From: Erwinia sp. E_sp_B01_1
GTDB lineage: Bacteria > Pseudomonadota > Gammaproteobacteria > Enterobacterales > Enterobacteriaceae
Reading direction: 5' to 3'
Length of the DNA: 64,000 nucleotides
NCBI RefSeq assembly: GCF_036865545.1
Contig: NZ_CP142208.1
Location: forward strand, 3,162,001-3,226,000
Below the pieces are notes generated by a model that was not told where the DNA came from, made no database searches, and saw only the letters and a list, made by a program, of their open reading frames with translations. Of the stretch, positions 30,029 to 38,586 are shown piece by piece. Position numbers and translations under genes: made by a program. Position 1 is the first letter of the stretch. Each line of letters opens with the position of its first letter.

Positions 30029-32068
30029 ATCCGGCCATCTCTGCGCCGGGTAGAGCGCCATGCGAATGTTGAACAGATAAAAAAGTGGCCTGAACAGGGC
30101 CATATCTCCGCGACACAAGGTTTCAGTCGCCAGCAGTAAGCGATCCAGCTCGCTGAGCAGTGATGCGGGCGGCTCCAGATAAATATTCTTCAGCCGCTTT
30201 TTAAAGTACGAATTTATCTCAAACATGACTGCATCCGTCTCCAGACGGTGATCTTTAATCACCGCCTGGTGCCGGGCGAAAAAGTCGTAACAGTTCACGC
30301 CAAGCCAGATTTCCGTAATCAAATTCCCCCCCAGCGCCACGCCCGGCGTTGGATCTATTTTGTTGCGCGGCAGAATAATATTAATTTTATCGATCATCCT
30401 GGCAACATACTGCTGGCGCGACAGAAGTGAAGAAGCATTGATTTTTATTTCACCGGTAAACTGTAACAGCTCTTTGATTCCCTTACGTAAAACGCGCCGG
30501 GCTGACCAGGCTGGTCTTTTATTACGCAAAATCGCCGTGACGATCACCGCCAGCAAGACTCCTACTATGGTAGCGATCGAAGCATTAATAATGGTCAGCA
30601 GATCCGGCTTGAGATCGTGAGTCATGCCGATGAATCCCGGGATCTGGGTCGAAATAATCAGTCCGATAAAGTTGGTTGAAGGGTTGGCAATCACCAGCCC
30701 TAACGCTAACAGGCCTGGCGCCAGGCAGATAATCAGCGATTCAAAACTCACCGTCATCGGGATCAGCAGCCCGACATAAAGAATGCTGATCAGGATGGCG
30801 ATCAGCACGCCTTTCAGAAAGACTTTCATCGAGGCAACCGGGCTGTCCAGCGCGGCAAAAAATGAACAGACTACGGCGGCAATCATCGGTGTTGAGGAAC
30901 CATCTTTCCAGCCCGTGCCGATCCAGAACAGACAGCCCAGCATAGTGGCGGTAAAAGCCGTAAACGCGGAGAGCAGGATCAGCCCTCTGTCCGCATGTTT
31001 TCTGATTAGCCTGAGCGTGCCGCGTTTCTTTTCCGGCCCCAGCAGGCTGACACGCTCCCTGGCTCCGAAATAAGAGTCCGCAATGCGGATAAAATTGAGT
31101 AACCGCTCCAGCAGGCCAATCAGCAGCAGCCCCTCTTCCGCACTCATTTCCCCGCTGGCATAAAGGGATTTAATTTTTTCCTGCGAAGCGCTGATATCAG
31201 CTTCAGTTGCCTGTGCCTGTCCGCTTTGCTCCGGGCTGTTGAGCCAGACCAGGAAGCGGCTGAAAGCGTCAGCAACAAAATCGGGGAAAGGGATACCCTG
31301 CTCTGCTAGCAGGCTCAGACGCTTTTCAATCGCCGTCAGCGTAGGGATCAGATAGGAGAGGTGCTGGTACTGAGCACTGACCAGCCGGATCAGTTTTCGC
31401 GCGGCATCCCCCTCGTAGACACAGTGGGTAATCAGCGCTTCCACAGCGGTGGGATAATTAGCCATCTGCACCAGGATCTGATCGCGCTCCGGCGTGCTTG
31501 CTTTGGATTCGGCGGTCAGCAGTTCGTTACAAACGTTTTTCGCGCTTTCAAACCAGTTTCCGACGCTGTTCTCCAGCAGATTACGCATCCGGACCGGGAA
31601 GACCAGCATATGCACCAGACTGCTACAGACGATCGCCACGGTGATCTCCTCAATACGGGAAATAACCGTATAGGTGATCGAGAGCGGCGTGGTGACATCG
31701 GCAAAGCCCATAATGGCCGCGCTGTAGCCTGCCAGCATAAATATGTAGCTTTTGGGCGTGCGGTCATGCAGGGAAAGAGAGAGGCAGCCAGCAACCCAAA
31801 GCGACACGCACAGGCTGAACAGCATGGGATGCGTGACGGTGACGGGATAAATCAGAAAGATGAATATGCCGCCCAGCACCGTACCCAGAAAGCGGAACAG
31901 CGCTTTTGACAGGGTTGAGGCCGAGTAAAGCTGGGAGATAACGTACACCGACACCATAGCCCAGGCCGGCTTATCCAGGTTCAGTTCCAGTGCGATATAG
32001 AGCGCTAAAAATGCTGCCACGCAGGTTTTCACGGCAAACATCAACGCATTTTTGGATAACCACTTCAT
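30023..32068 (-). CDS. FUSC-family (AaeB-like) inner-membrane exporter
   Basis: This 681-residue protein has two membrane blocks (about 10-160 and 370-510) separated by soluble regions, the arrangement of FUSC/aromatic-acid exporters such as AaeB and YdhK. The N-terminal segment KPAWAMVSVYVISQLY and the repeat half TGWKDGSSTPMIAAVVCS are typical. The family effluxes aromatic carboxylates with a small membrane-fusion partner. No such partner is adjacent, so the substrate and complex are unknown. It is convergent with rspR, with stop codons overlapping. Confidence 0.75.
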   Translation of the reverse strand: MKWLSKNALMFAVKTCVAAFLALYIALELNLDKPAWAMVSVYVISQLYSASTLSKALFRFLGTVLGGIFIFLIYPVTVTHPMLFSLCVSLWVAGCLSLSLHDRTPKSYIFMLAGYSAAIMGFADVTTPLSITYTVISRIEEITVAIVCSSLVHMLVFPVRMRNLLENSVGNWFESAKNVCNELLTAESKASTPERDQILVQMANYPTAVEALITHCVYEGDAARKLIRLVSAQYQHLSYLIPTLTAIEKRLSLLAEQGIPFPDFVADAFSRFLVWLNSPEQSGQAQATEADISASQEKIKSLYASGEMSAEEGLLLIGLLERLLNFIRIADSYFGARERVSLLGPEKKRGTLRLIRKHADRGLILLSAFTAFTATMLGCLFWIGTGWKDGSSTPMIAAVVCSFFAALDSPVASMKVFLKGVLIAILISILYVGLLIPMTVSFESLIICLAPGLLALGLVIANPSTNFIGLIISTQIPGFIGMTHDLKPDLLTIINASIATIVGVLLAVIVTAILRNKRPAWSARRVLRKGIKELLQFTGEIKINASSLLSRQQYVARMIDKINIILPRNKIDPTPGVALGGNLITEIWLGVNCYDFFARHQAVIKDHRLETDAVMFEINSYFKKRLKNIYLEPPASLLSELDRLLLATETLCRGDMALFRPLFYLFNIRMALYPAQRWPDL

Positions 32069-32242
32069 GTTGAATTCTGGGGCTTTAGGGTGTGCAAAGA
32101 AGGGTATTTTATCTGTTGTAACGCGTGGGGAAAGTAGTTAGCATGAGTATAGTTTGTAACAAAATAATCACATAGGGGAAAATATGCCCACTGCCGGGTT
32201 TCAATTGCTCTTTACCATAATCAGCTGATGAAACTAAGTCTC

Positions 32243-32276
32243 TTACAGAGGTTTGTTCATATGGTATTATTGAACA
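32243..32276 (+). promoter_or_regulatory. Promoter with palindromic operator for the 32.3-kb gene pair
   Basis: A -35 box TTACAG (32243-32248), 16-base spacer and -10 box TATTAT (32265-32270) precede the gene at 32297. An inverted repeat TGTTCA-N11-TGAACA (32254-32276) straddles the -10 box, exactly where a repressor would block it. The DNA-binding protein is not identified; self-regulation by one of the two downstream products is possible. Confidence 0.6.
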
Positions 32277-32296
32277 GTAAATACACAGGAGGATGT

Positions 32297-32494
32297 ATGA
32301 AACCTACCCCGGTAAATGCTGAAAATCTGTCAGGCATGTTGGAAAAAGCCCGCAAAGCTGGAACAGTGCGAATTGTAGGGGATTCTTACGATCAGCGCCG
32401 TACACAATTTATGAAAGATGTTTTAGGAATGGATGACAATCGTAAGGTTGAAGGAAAAAACCATGGCCAGAAGGGAAAGGATTTCGTGCGTTGA
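32297..32494 (+). CDS. Unrecognised small protein, first gene of a two-gene module
   Basis: This 65-residue, basic protein starts MKPTPVNAEN and is helped by an excellent ribosome site (ACAGGAGGATGT). The C-terminal third is rich in Lys, Asn and Gly (DNRKVEGKNHGQKGKDF) and probably disordered. I do not recognise a domain. Its last 32 bases overlap the next gene in another frame, which suggests translational coupling. DNA here is AT-richer than the backbone and there is no E. coli counterpart at this site. The size and the operator in front resemble a toxin-antitoxin or other self-regulated pair, but nothing in the protein proves that. Confidence 0.7.
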   Translation: MKPTPVNAENLSGMLEKARKAGTVRIVGDSYDQRRTQFMKDVLGMDDNRKVEGKNHGQKGKDFVR

Positions 32495-32933
32495 AACCAG
32501 TGCCTTGTTTACAACTATCAGTGCTGAGTATGGTTTCAACAGTGAGGTTGTCCTTTCCTATTTTCAGGATATCGACGAACTTCAACAAATATGGACAAAA
32601 ACGGGAGAAGTCTGGGTTTATTCTCAGGGTGAGCCTCATCATTACGGCTGGATTAAAGAGTCCCATTTTAAAAGCGATGGAAGCCTTGTTCCATTGTATA
32701 TAGGTCTCCATCATACTCGTGTTCTCGATGATATAAACGAACACGACCCTTTGCTGGTTGTTTCTTTTGAGCCCCGTGATAACGAAGAATTTCCGGCTCT
32801 GGTCATCCTTACCATGATTGATCATGCGGATATGTTTGGTGCGAAAGGGGCCGCAAAGCACAATTCTCAGCAAATGCATTTAATCCATAAAAAGTTAGAT
32901 GACCTGGTTCAGGGGATCCCCCCAACCCGTTAA
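32463..32933 (+). CDS. Unrecognised protein, second gene of a two-gene module
   Basis: From ATG 32463 (ribosome site GAAGGAAAA) the product is 156 residues. It looks like a soluble alpha/beta protein with many aromatic and charged residues (QGEPHHYGWIKESHF, LVVSFEPRDNEEFPAL). There is no signal peptide or membrane segment and I recognise no family. It overlaps the 65-residue gene by 32 bases, so the two are surely co-expressed. A hairpin follows 22 bases after the stop. It sits alone between the FUSC gene and fbaB. Confidence 0.7.
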   Translation: MARRERISCVETSALFTTISAEYGFNSEVVLSYFQDIDELQQIWTKTGEVWVYSQGEPHHYGWIKESHFKSDGSLVPLYIGLHHTRVLDDINEHDPLLVVSFEPRDNEEFPALVILTMIDHADMFGAKGAAKHNSQQMHLIHKKLDDLVQGIPPTR

Positions 32934-32954
32934 GGTTGTTGGAATCCGTTACAG

Positions 32955-32978
32955 GCAGGAGAACGAACAGCCTCCTGC
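32955..32978. terminator. Hairpin between convergent genes (32.9-kb module and fbaB)
   Basis: GCAGGAG (32955-32961) and CTCCTGC (32972-32978) form a 7-bp stem with a 10-nt loop between two convergent genes. T content after the stem is low on both strands, so its strength is uncertain. Confidence 0.45.
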
Positions 32979-32992
32979 TTCAGAGTTATCAG

Positions 32993-34045
32993 TCAGGCGA
33001 TAGTGACCTCTTTCGCCAGATAAACATCCTGTACCGAATTAATCAAAGCCACGCCCTCCTTCATCGATTTCTTAAAGGCTTTACGTCCCAGAATCAGGCC
33101 CATTCCACCAGCACGCTTGTTGATTACGGCGGTACGGACAGATTCAGCCGTGTCGGTTTCGCCGGCAGATGCGCCACCGGAATTGATCAGCCCTGCCCTG
33201 CCCATATAGCAGTTTGCCAGCTGATAACGGACCAGATCGATGGGATTGTCGGTGGTCAGCTTGCTGTAAACGCGCTCATCCGTGGAGCCAAATTTCACCG
33301 CATTATAACCGCCGTTATTCTCCGCCATTTTCTGCTTAACAATATCTGCACCAATGGTCGCTGCCAGATGATTAGCCTGACCGGTCAGATCGGCGCTGGC
33401 ATGATAGTCAACGCCCTCTTTTTTGAAGTCGTTATTGCGTAGATAAGCCCACAGAACAGTCACCATCCCCAGTTCGTGCGCCCGCTCAAAAGCAGCGGAG
33501 ATCTCTTCCAACTGACGGCGGGACTGTTCAGAACCGAAATAGATTGTTGCACCTACCGCAACCGCGCCCAGATTAAAGGCCTGCTCCACGCTGGCGTACA
33601 TCGTCTGATCGTACTGCGTGGGATAGCTGAGGGTTTCGTTATGGTTCAGTTTGACCATGAAGGGAATGCGGTGAGCATAGCGGCGGGAAACGGAAGCCAG
33701 CACGCCATAGGTGGAAGCGACACAGTTACAGCCGGACTCGATAGCCAGCTCGACAATATTCTTCGGATCAAAGTAGAGCGGATTAGCGGCAAAAGAAGCG
33801 CCTGCGGAGTGTTCCACGCCCTGATCCACCGGAAGAATAGAGAGATACCCGGTGCCAGCCAGACGCCCGGTGTTATAGAGCGTTTGCATATTGCGTAACA
33901 CGGCAGGAGAACGGTTGTTATCGATCATCACCCGATCGACATAATCCGCGCCCGGTAAGTAAAGGCTTTCCGCTGGAATGGTCATGCAGCGATGTTGCAG
34001 AAGAGTGGCCGCTTCGTCGCCCAATAACTGTACGATGTCCGTCAT
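32993..34045 (-). CDS. fbaB: Class I fructose-bisphosphate aldolase FbaB (DhnA type)
   Basis: FbaB cleaves fructose 1,6-bisphosphate through a Schiff-base lysine and in E. coli serves mainly in gluconeogenic growth. From ATG 34045, with ribosome site AGGAG five bases before it, the product is 350 residues, the E. coli length, and starts MTDIVQLLG. Conserved parts include [27 protein letters not shown] and [10 protein letters not shown] (231-240), where the Schiff-base lysine is expected. An open 37-codon extension upstream is not conserved. It stands alone, followed by a shared hairpin. Confidence 0.96.
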   Translation of the reverse strand: MTDIVQLLGDEAATLLQHRCMTIPAESLYLPGADYVDRVMIDNNRSPAVLRNMQTLYNTGRLAGTGYLSILPVDQGVEHSAGASFAANPLYFDPKNIVELAIESGCNCVASTYGVLASVSRRYAHRIPFMVKLNHNETLSYPTQYDQTMYASVEQAFNLGAVAVGATIYFGSEQSRRQLEEISAAFERAHELGMVTVLWAYLRNNDFKKEGVDYHASADLTGQANHLAATIGADIVKQKMAENNGGYNAVKFGSTDERVYSKLTTDNPIDLVRYQLANCYMGRAGLINSGGASAGETDTAESVRTAVINKRAGGMGLILGRKAFKKSMKEGVALINSVQDVYLAKEVTIA

Positions 34046-34252
34046 GTTAACTCCTGTATGAGGTGAAACCAGCAGGCAGTAACGCCTGCTATGAAAGATT
34101 TCTGACCCCCACAGCGTGGACCCTTTCCCAACATTAAGGCAAATTGCTGACTCCATTTTTCAGAACGATCCCAGTAAAAAGTGCATAAAAAAACCGGCAT
34201 TCCCGTTGGGTGATGGTGCCTTTTCACCTTGTCAGACTGGCATTTTCGTGCG

Positions 34253-35716
34253 CTAAAGCATCAGTCCCTTTTTCTTCAAAGCTTTAACGACTTTTACCGC
34301 TCCGTGATAGTTGAGATGGTCTCCATCACGAAACTCTGTGCGGTTAAAGGGTTTATCCTCATTAAAATCATGCAAAGTGAAATGGTAATTTTCCAGGCTT
34401 TTCAGGAAAGCACGGCTCTCAGCAACCATGCCCGGTTCGATCCCCTGCATATAGGCCTGAGGGAACGGCGGGATAACATAGTGGATACGGATCCCTTTTT
34501 CCCGGGCAACGTCACACATTTCACGCAGAAGAGTTTCATTCACCTCTTTACTGCTTTTGTACTTATAAGATTTGCTGTGGCGCAACGCACGAGCTTTGGA
34601 AGTCTCGACATATAATGATGGTTCCATTGAAGAAGCATCAACAATTTGTCCTTCCAGGTTTTCACTTACGCGTTTGAGACTATCCACATTATCCAGAACC
34701 CGATAGAACGCTGTCAGTCGCGCGTTATTTTTTATCACTGGCAAAAAATAGGCCAGTAAGGCTTCATCACTCCCGGTCAGAAAATCTGCAGTTATAGCAT
34801 TACAGGGGGTGATATCATTTTTGTGGTTATAATGATTCAGAATATGCAAAGCAAGGATATTATCCTGATCATGAGTTTTATATAACTCATAGAACAGATC
34901 GAAGTAACCTGACATCAGAACAATGGTTTTGGTTTTTTTATTACTGGCATAATGATTCATCATTGCCTGTGCCTGACGCAGATCCAGGCTGTGCATTGAT
35001 AGATTCACGGCTTTATTCAGACATTGTTGCGGGAATGCGTAATAACCGTATGAACTTCCCATAATCAACGTGGGAGATTTTTTTGCGAGGGTCTGGTTAT
35101 GCTTATGCTGTAAAAACGAAATTAAAGCATCCTGCCTGTCAGAGAAGGGCAAAGCCTTTAACATCATAACCTGCTGGAAGTCAGCCATTAACACCACATG
35201 CTTCGTTTCCACCAGCTCCCTGACCGACTCTGCGCCATGATCGTAAACGATCACCGGATGACTGCTGTTATTTAACGGCTGCAGAAAACTTTCAACGTTA
35301 ATCTTCTGCCCTTTCTCAACCTTTATATAAAAGATATCCCCCAGACTCTCCTTATCCAGCATCTCAAAGAAGTAAGAGGCATGTTCTTCACTGCCAATAA
35401 AGAAAACGTCCATTTTCTTGCTCAGCAACAGCTTTTTCCAGAAATTAAACAGGCCTGGTTTTAGTGAAAGAAGAGAAGCAGGTGAGAAATCGTTTTCAAT
35501 CGAATCAGAAAGCGAGTTTATCATCTCAACCGTTTCGCTGCTGTCATCAAGGAAAGCGTTGTTTTCAGAAAGCAGTATCGCCAGCTCATTAATCTTTTCA
35601 CGGGGTTCTGCCCCTGTCTGTTGCGCGATAGATTTGAACTGGCTTAGAAAGATCGATTCAGGATGCAAAGCACACCACCGGTTAAAAATCACTATGAGTA
35701 TGCCCAAATTTATCAC
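34253..35716 (-). CDS. Orphan SGNH-hydrolase-like protein
   Basis: This 487-residue protein has no close E. coli relative that I recognise. The C-terminal half fits an SGNH/GDSL fold: block I GSSYGYY with Ser221 or Ser222 as candidate nucleophile, and block V with Asp464 and His467 (DGDHLNYHGA). The arrangement is like that of O-acetyl transferases or esterases acting on polysaccharides. The N-terminal 200 residues resemble no domain I know. There is no signal peptide and no membrane helix beyond a weak N-terminal stretch. The start is GTG with a poor ribosome site, so the start is uncertain. Codon use is AT-richer than fbaB and thiD on either side, suggesting acquisition. Confidence 0.65.
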   Translation of the reverse strand: MINLGILIVIFNRWCALHPESIFLSQFKSIAQQTGAEPREKINELAILLSENNAFLDDSSETVEMINSLSDSIENDFSPASLLSLKPGLFNFWKKLLLSKKMDVFFIGSEEHASYFFEMLDKESLGDIFYIKVEKGQKINVESFLQPLNNSSHPVIVYDHGAESVRELVETKHVVLMADFQQVMMLKALPFSDRQDALISFLQHKHNQTLAKKSPTLIMGSSYGYYAFPQQCLNKAVNLSMHSLDLRQAQAMMNHYASNKKTKTIVLMSGYFDLFYELYKTHDQDNILALHILNHYNHKNDITPCNAITADFLTGSDEALLAYFLPVIKNNARLTAFYRVLDNVDSLKRVSENLEGQIVDASSMEPSLYVETSKARALRHSKSYKYKSSKEVNETLLREMCDVAREKGIRIHYVIPPFPQAYMQGIEPGMVAESRAFLKSLENYHFTLHDFNEDKPFNRTEFRDGDHLNYHGAVKVVKALKKKGLML

Positions 35717-35805
35717 GTTGCACTTTTTGAGATTGCGGGCGTAGAGACCCGTTATGCCCCTTTTTCTGGCGATGACTCATCGCCAGACCGGTTCATTTTA
35801 CGATT

Positions 35806-36606
35806 TCACCACCACTGGTGAAAATGGTGCACCGGGCCGTGCCCGTGACCGACTTCCAGCGAATCCGCCTGCTCAAGTGCTCCCTGTAACCAGCTTTTCG
35901 CTTCCTGCACCGTTGCCACCCAGTTATCCTGCCGGGGACGGAGTGCTGCCAGCGCAGCGGAAAGTGTACAACCAGTGCCGTGGGTATTTCTGGTTGGTAC
36001 CCTGGGCGCAGTGAAACGTTGCTCAAGCCGTGACGTTAACAACCAGTCCGGGCTTTCCACGTCGCTGAGATGGCCGCCTTTCATCAGCACCGCCTTGCAG
36101 CCCAACTGCAGTAAAGCCCTTCCCTGACGGCGCATCTCCTCTTCGCTGTCGGCCATATCACACTCCAGCAGCGCTGCCGCTTCCGGCAGATTAGGGGTAA
36201 TCAGCGACACTTGTGGAAGCAGACGTTCACGAAGTGTCGCTACGGCTTGTGGTGAGAGGAGAGGATCGCCACTTTTTGCCAGCATCACCGTATCAAGCAC
36301 GATCCAGGGCACCTGTGCCTGCTTCAGGCCTGCCGCCACAGCTTCAACAATGTCGCTCTCTGCCAGCATACCGATTTTCACGCTGTCGATACGCACATCA
36401 CTCAGAACGGAGGTTAACTGTGCCGCGACAAAATCAGGCTCAATCCGGTATACCGACTGCACGCCTGTGGTGTTCTGCGCCACCAGCGCGGTAATCACGC
36501 TGGTACCGTATGCGCCCAGGGCGGAGAAAGTTTTCAGATCGGCCTGGATACCGGCCCCGCCACTTGGATCGGTACCGGCAATGGTCAGTGCGTTGATGCG
36601 CTTCAT
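35806..36606 (-). CDS. thiD: HMP / HMP-phosphate kinase ThiD
   Basis: ThiD phosphorylates hydroxymethylpyrimidine twice to HMP-PP for thiamine synthesis and salvage. The product is 266 residues, the E. coli length. It has the N-terminal substrate loop [16 protein letters not shown] and the C-terminal anion hole [12 protein letters not shown] of the ribokinase fold. It overlaps thiM by four bases and shares its TPP-controlled transcript. The catalytic cysteine region NTHGTGC is intact. Confidence 0.96.
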   Translation of the reverse strand: MKRINALTIAGTDPSGGAGIQADLKTFSALGAYGTSVITALVAQNTTGVQSVYRIEPDFVAAQLTSVLSDVRIDSVKIGMLAESDIVEAVAAGLKQAQVPWIVLDTVMLAKSGDPLLSPQAVATLRERLLPQVSLITPNLPEAAALLECDMADSEEEMRRQGRALLQLGCKAVLMKGGHLSDVESPDWLLTSRLEQRFTAPRVPTRNTHGTGCTLSAALAALRPRQDNWVATVQEAKSWLQGALEQADSLEVGHGHGPVHHFHQWW

Positions 36607-37388
36607 GCCTTAGCCCCCCCATTAAAGAGCGCATCAAGGAACAGCGCTACAAAACTGCCTGGTCCCGCCGCCACGTTTGCCGCTCTCTCTCCTGCCAGGC
36701 TCATCACCCGACAGGCGCTGGCAACATGCACTAATCTGTCACCGGGTAGCGCAGCAAAACCAGCCACAACCGCAGAAAGTGCGCAGCCGGTTCCGACCAC
36801 GCGCGTCATTAACTCTGAGCCTCCGGGGATCGCCAGCGTTCGATGGCCATCAGTGACATAATCCGTTTCCCCGGTGACGGCAACAACAGCGCCCGTAGAT
36901 TTTGCCAGAATGTTGGCGGCTTCCAGCGCTGCCGAAGAGTCGTGCAGGCTGTCCACGCCACGGCCTGAAGCGGACTGCCTTGCCAGCGCCATAATCTCCG
37001 AAGCATTGCCGCGTATCGCCGCAGGACGCTGTTCGAGCAGCTGCTGGCAGAATTCAGTGCGGAAAGTCAGTGGCCCTACGGCAACGGGATCCAGAGTCCA
37101 GGGGCGCTGTGAAAGACTGGCAGATTTAACTGCCGCCAGCATCGCCTGACTGCGCGATCGGGTCAGCGTTCCTACGTTAATCAATAGCGCATCGGCTATC
37201 GTACTGAACTGCTCCGCTTCCTGCGTATCAATAACCATCGCAGGAGAAGCGCCAAGTGCCAACAGGACATTAGCAGTAAAGGTCTGTACCACATCGTTGG
37301 TCATGCAATGGATCAGGGGAGATTTTTCACGAAAGGATTGAAGAGAAACAGCGGCATCAGCGGCCGTAAAGGGGTGAGGTTGGTTCAT
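36603..37388 (-). CDS. thiM: Hydroxyethylthiazole kinase ThiM
   Basis: ThiM phosphorylates hydroxyethylthiazole from salvage. The product is 261 residues (E. coli 262), with the N-terminal segment [17 protein letters not shown], the central NVGTLTRSR and the catalytic VGTGCALSA. It is first in thiMD, behind a TPP riboswitch. The ribosome site GGGAG is two bases beyond one arm of the long inverted repeat at 37403-37598, so folding of that repeat could affect its access. Confidence 0.95.
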   Translation of the reverse strand: MNQPHPFTAADAAVSLQSFREKSPLIHCMTNDVVQTFTANVLLALGASPAMVIDTQEAEQFSTIADALLINVGTLTRSRSQAMLAAVKSASLSQRPWTLDPVAVGPLTFRTEFCQQLLEQRPAAIRGNASEIMALARQSASGRGVDSLHDSSAALEAANILAKSTGAVVAVTGETDYVTDGHRTLAIPGGSELMTRVVGTGCALSAVVAGFAALPGDRLVHVASACRVMSLAGERAANVAAGPGSFVALFLDALFNGGAKA

Positions 37389-37402
37389 GGTAAGGCTCCC
37401 AA

Positions 37403-37598
37403 CCGGCGATCAAGAAGGCGATGCGGTCAGGCATCTGACTTCCCTCCGCTGGCATTATCCAGTTCAGGTTCAACGGGTTTTTCTCAGCCCTTTCTTTGGA
37501 AGGAAGGGCACCCCGAGTCATACTCTCAAGCCAGCAGCATAGGGAAGTGGTGCTTGCAAAGCAAGCTCGCCTGACCGCATCGCCTTCTTGATCGCCGG
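37403..37598. repeat. Perfect 30-bp inverted repeat enclosing the TPP riboswitch
   Basis: The 30 bases at 37403-37432 are the exact reverse complement of 37569-37598; the match stops at both edges. The arms begin CCGGCGATCAAG and end CTTGATCGCCGG on the plus strand. Between them lie 136 bases holding the thiM riboswitch and a GCTTGC/GCAAGC hairpin. In the thiM leader RNA the two arms could pair and place the aptamer in the loop. Confidence 0.95.
37436..37520 (-). promoter_or_regulatory. TPP (THI-box) riboswitch of thiMD
   Basis: On the minus strand the leader carries the THI-box landmarks in order: GACTCGGGGTGCCC, GGGCTGAGAAAAACCC, TTGAACCTGAACTGGATAAT and GCCAGCGGAGGGAAGTC. These are the conserved core of the thiamine pyrophosphate aptamer. 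Bound TPP should lower thiMD expression, in E. coli thiM by hiding the ribosome site. Confidence 0.95.
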
Positions 37599-37682
37599 AA
37601 AAGATAATGCCTGTATACCCCACCACTTACCTCACTCTTTACCCCACCTTTAACCTCACAGAGGGATTATCCAGCATGCAAT

Positions 37683-37705
37683 AAAAAACCCGCACGCAGC
37701 GGGTT
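37683..37705 (-). terminator. Strong minus-strand terminator upstream of the thiM leader
   Basis: AACCCGC and GCGGGTT form a 7-bp stem with a 5-nt loop; on the minus strand it is followed by TTTTTTATT. No minus-strand gene lies just upstream, so it either insulates thiMD from readthrough or belonged to a gene now lost. The surrounding 37.6-37.9 kb shows no other supported feature. Confidence 0.75.
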
Positions 37706-37912
37706 AATTGTCCAGATAACATTCTGTTTAGTTCACTTATCTAAGATGAAATAACCTTAAGACAAATCCACTGTGAATTTATACACCCTTAAAGCAAAAA
37801 GGCATTGCCGTTCACTGATTAAAAATCTAGCATTAACACTACATGTAGTGTTTACCGAAGGTTATCGGCACTATATGTGTAAAATTCAATACCTCTACAA
37901 AGGAGTTTTATC

Positions 37913-38164
37913 ATAAGCAACAATACAAAAAAAACCGGTGGTAGCTTGGCTTCAGTGGCTGCTAAAACTCTACATAACCCTAACGCATCAGCTATACAAA
38001 AAGCTCTTGCAGGTTCTGCGTTGTCACAGGCTAGCTCTACAAACCAAACTAGTGGCCCCATGGAACATATAGCATCTGCTGCACTTAAAAACCCAAACTC
38101 TGCTGCGTTAACAAAACAGCTTGCTGCTAGTGTTCTTGCACAATCCAACAAAAGCCGTAAGTGA
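37913..38164 (+). CDS. Small two-repeat protein with no standard start codon
   Basis: The open frame of 83 codons has a good ribosome site (AAAGGAG at 37899-37905) seven bases before an ATA codon at 37913; the first ordinary start is a TTG at 37946 that lacks a ribosome site. The protein has two internal repeats of about 26 residues, with the shared pattern AxxxLxNPNxxAxxKxLAxSxLxQS (AAKTLHNPNASAIQKALAGS and ASAALKNPNSAALTKQLAAS). It resembles small Ala/Ser-rich hypothetical proteins of enterobacteria whose function is unknown. Either ATA is used as a rare start or an ATG has mutated and the gene is silenced. A terminator follows at once, which supports a real transcript. Confidence 0.65.
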   Translation: MSNNTKKTGGSLASVAAKTLHNPNASAIQKALAGSALSQASSTNQTSGPMEHIASAALKNPNSAALTKQLAASVLAQSNKSRK

Positions 38165-38168
38165 TCTT

Positions 38169-38192
38169 AAGGCGGGGAAACCCGCCTTATTT
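38169..38192 (+). terminator. Terminator of the small two-repeat gene
   Basis: AAGGCGGG (38169-38176) and CCCGCCTT (38181-38188) form a perfect 8-bp stem with GAAA loop, followed by ATTTAATT. It starts five bases after the stop codon. Confidence 0.8.
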
Positions 38193-38299
38193 AATTCCAG
38201 TAACGTCTGCTGTGTACTTGTTCAGACTTGACCTGCTCCCCGTTGATTAACACACCCCGATGTTAGTAATGTCTTCATAAGCCACATGAGGACATCCCC

Positions 38300-38563
38300 A
38301 TGAAGAAGCGTTTTTCCGACCAACAGATCATCAGTATTCTCCGCGAGGCTGAAGCCGGGGTTTCTGCCCGTGAACTCTGCCGCAGGCATGCCATTTCCGA
38401 CGCCACTTTTTACACATGGCGTAAGAAGTATGGCGGTATGGAGGTGCCTGAGGTTAAGCGCCTGAAGTCGCTTGAGGAAGAAAACGCCAGACTCAAGAAG
38501 CTGCTTGCCGAAGCCATGCTGGATAAGGAGGCGCTACAGATGGCTCTTGGGCGAAAGTACTGA
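38300..38563 (+). CDS. IS3-family OrfA
   Basis: The product is 87 residues, with a helix-turn-helix ([19 protein letters not shown], about 22-40) and a C-terminal leucine zipper ([19 protein letters not shown]). It binds the IS ends and is made alone as a regulator or fused to OrfB. The last codons CGA-AAG offer an A-AAG slippery stretch, after which the -1 frame continues as VLTTDQKRE into OrfB. Confidence 0.92.
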   Translation: MKKRFSDQQIISILREAEAGVSARELCRRHAISDATFYTWRKKYGGMEVPEVKRLKSLEEENARLKKLLAEAMLDKEALQMALGRKY

Positions 38564-38586
38564 CGACAGACCAGAAGCGGGAAGCT

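Noticed and set aside
32993..34156. 387-residue FbaB from the upstream start
   Set aside because: The extra 37 residues are unlike any FbaB and the ATG at 34045 has a clear AGGAG site.
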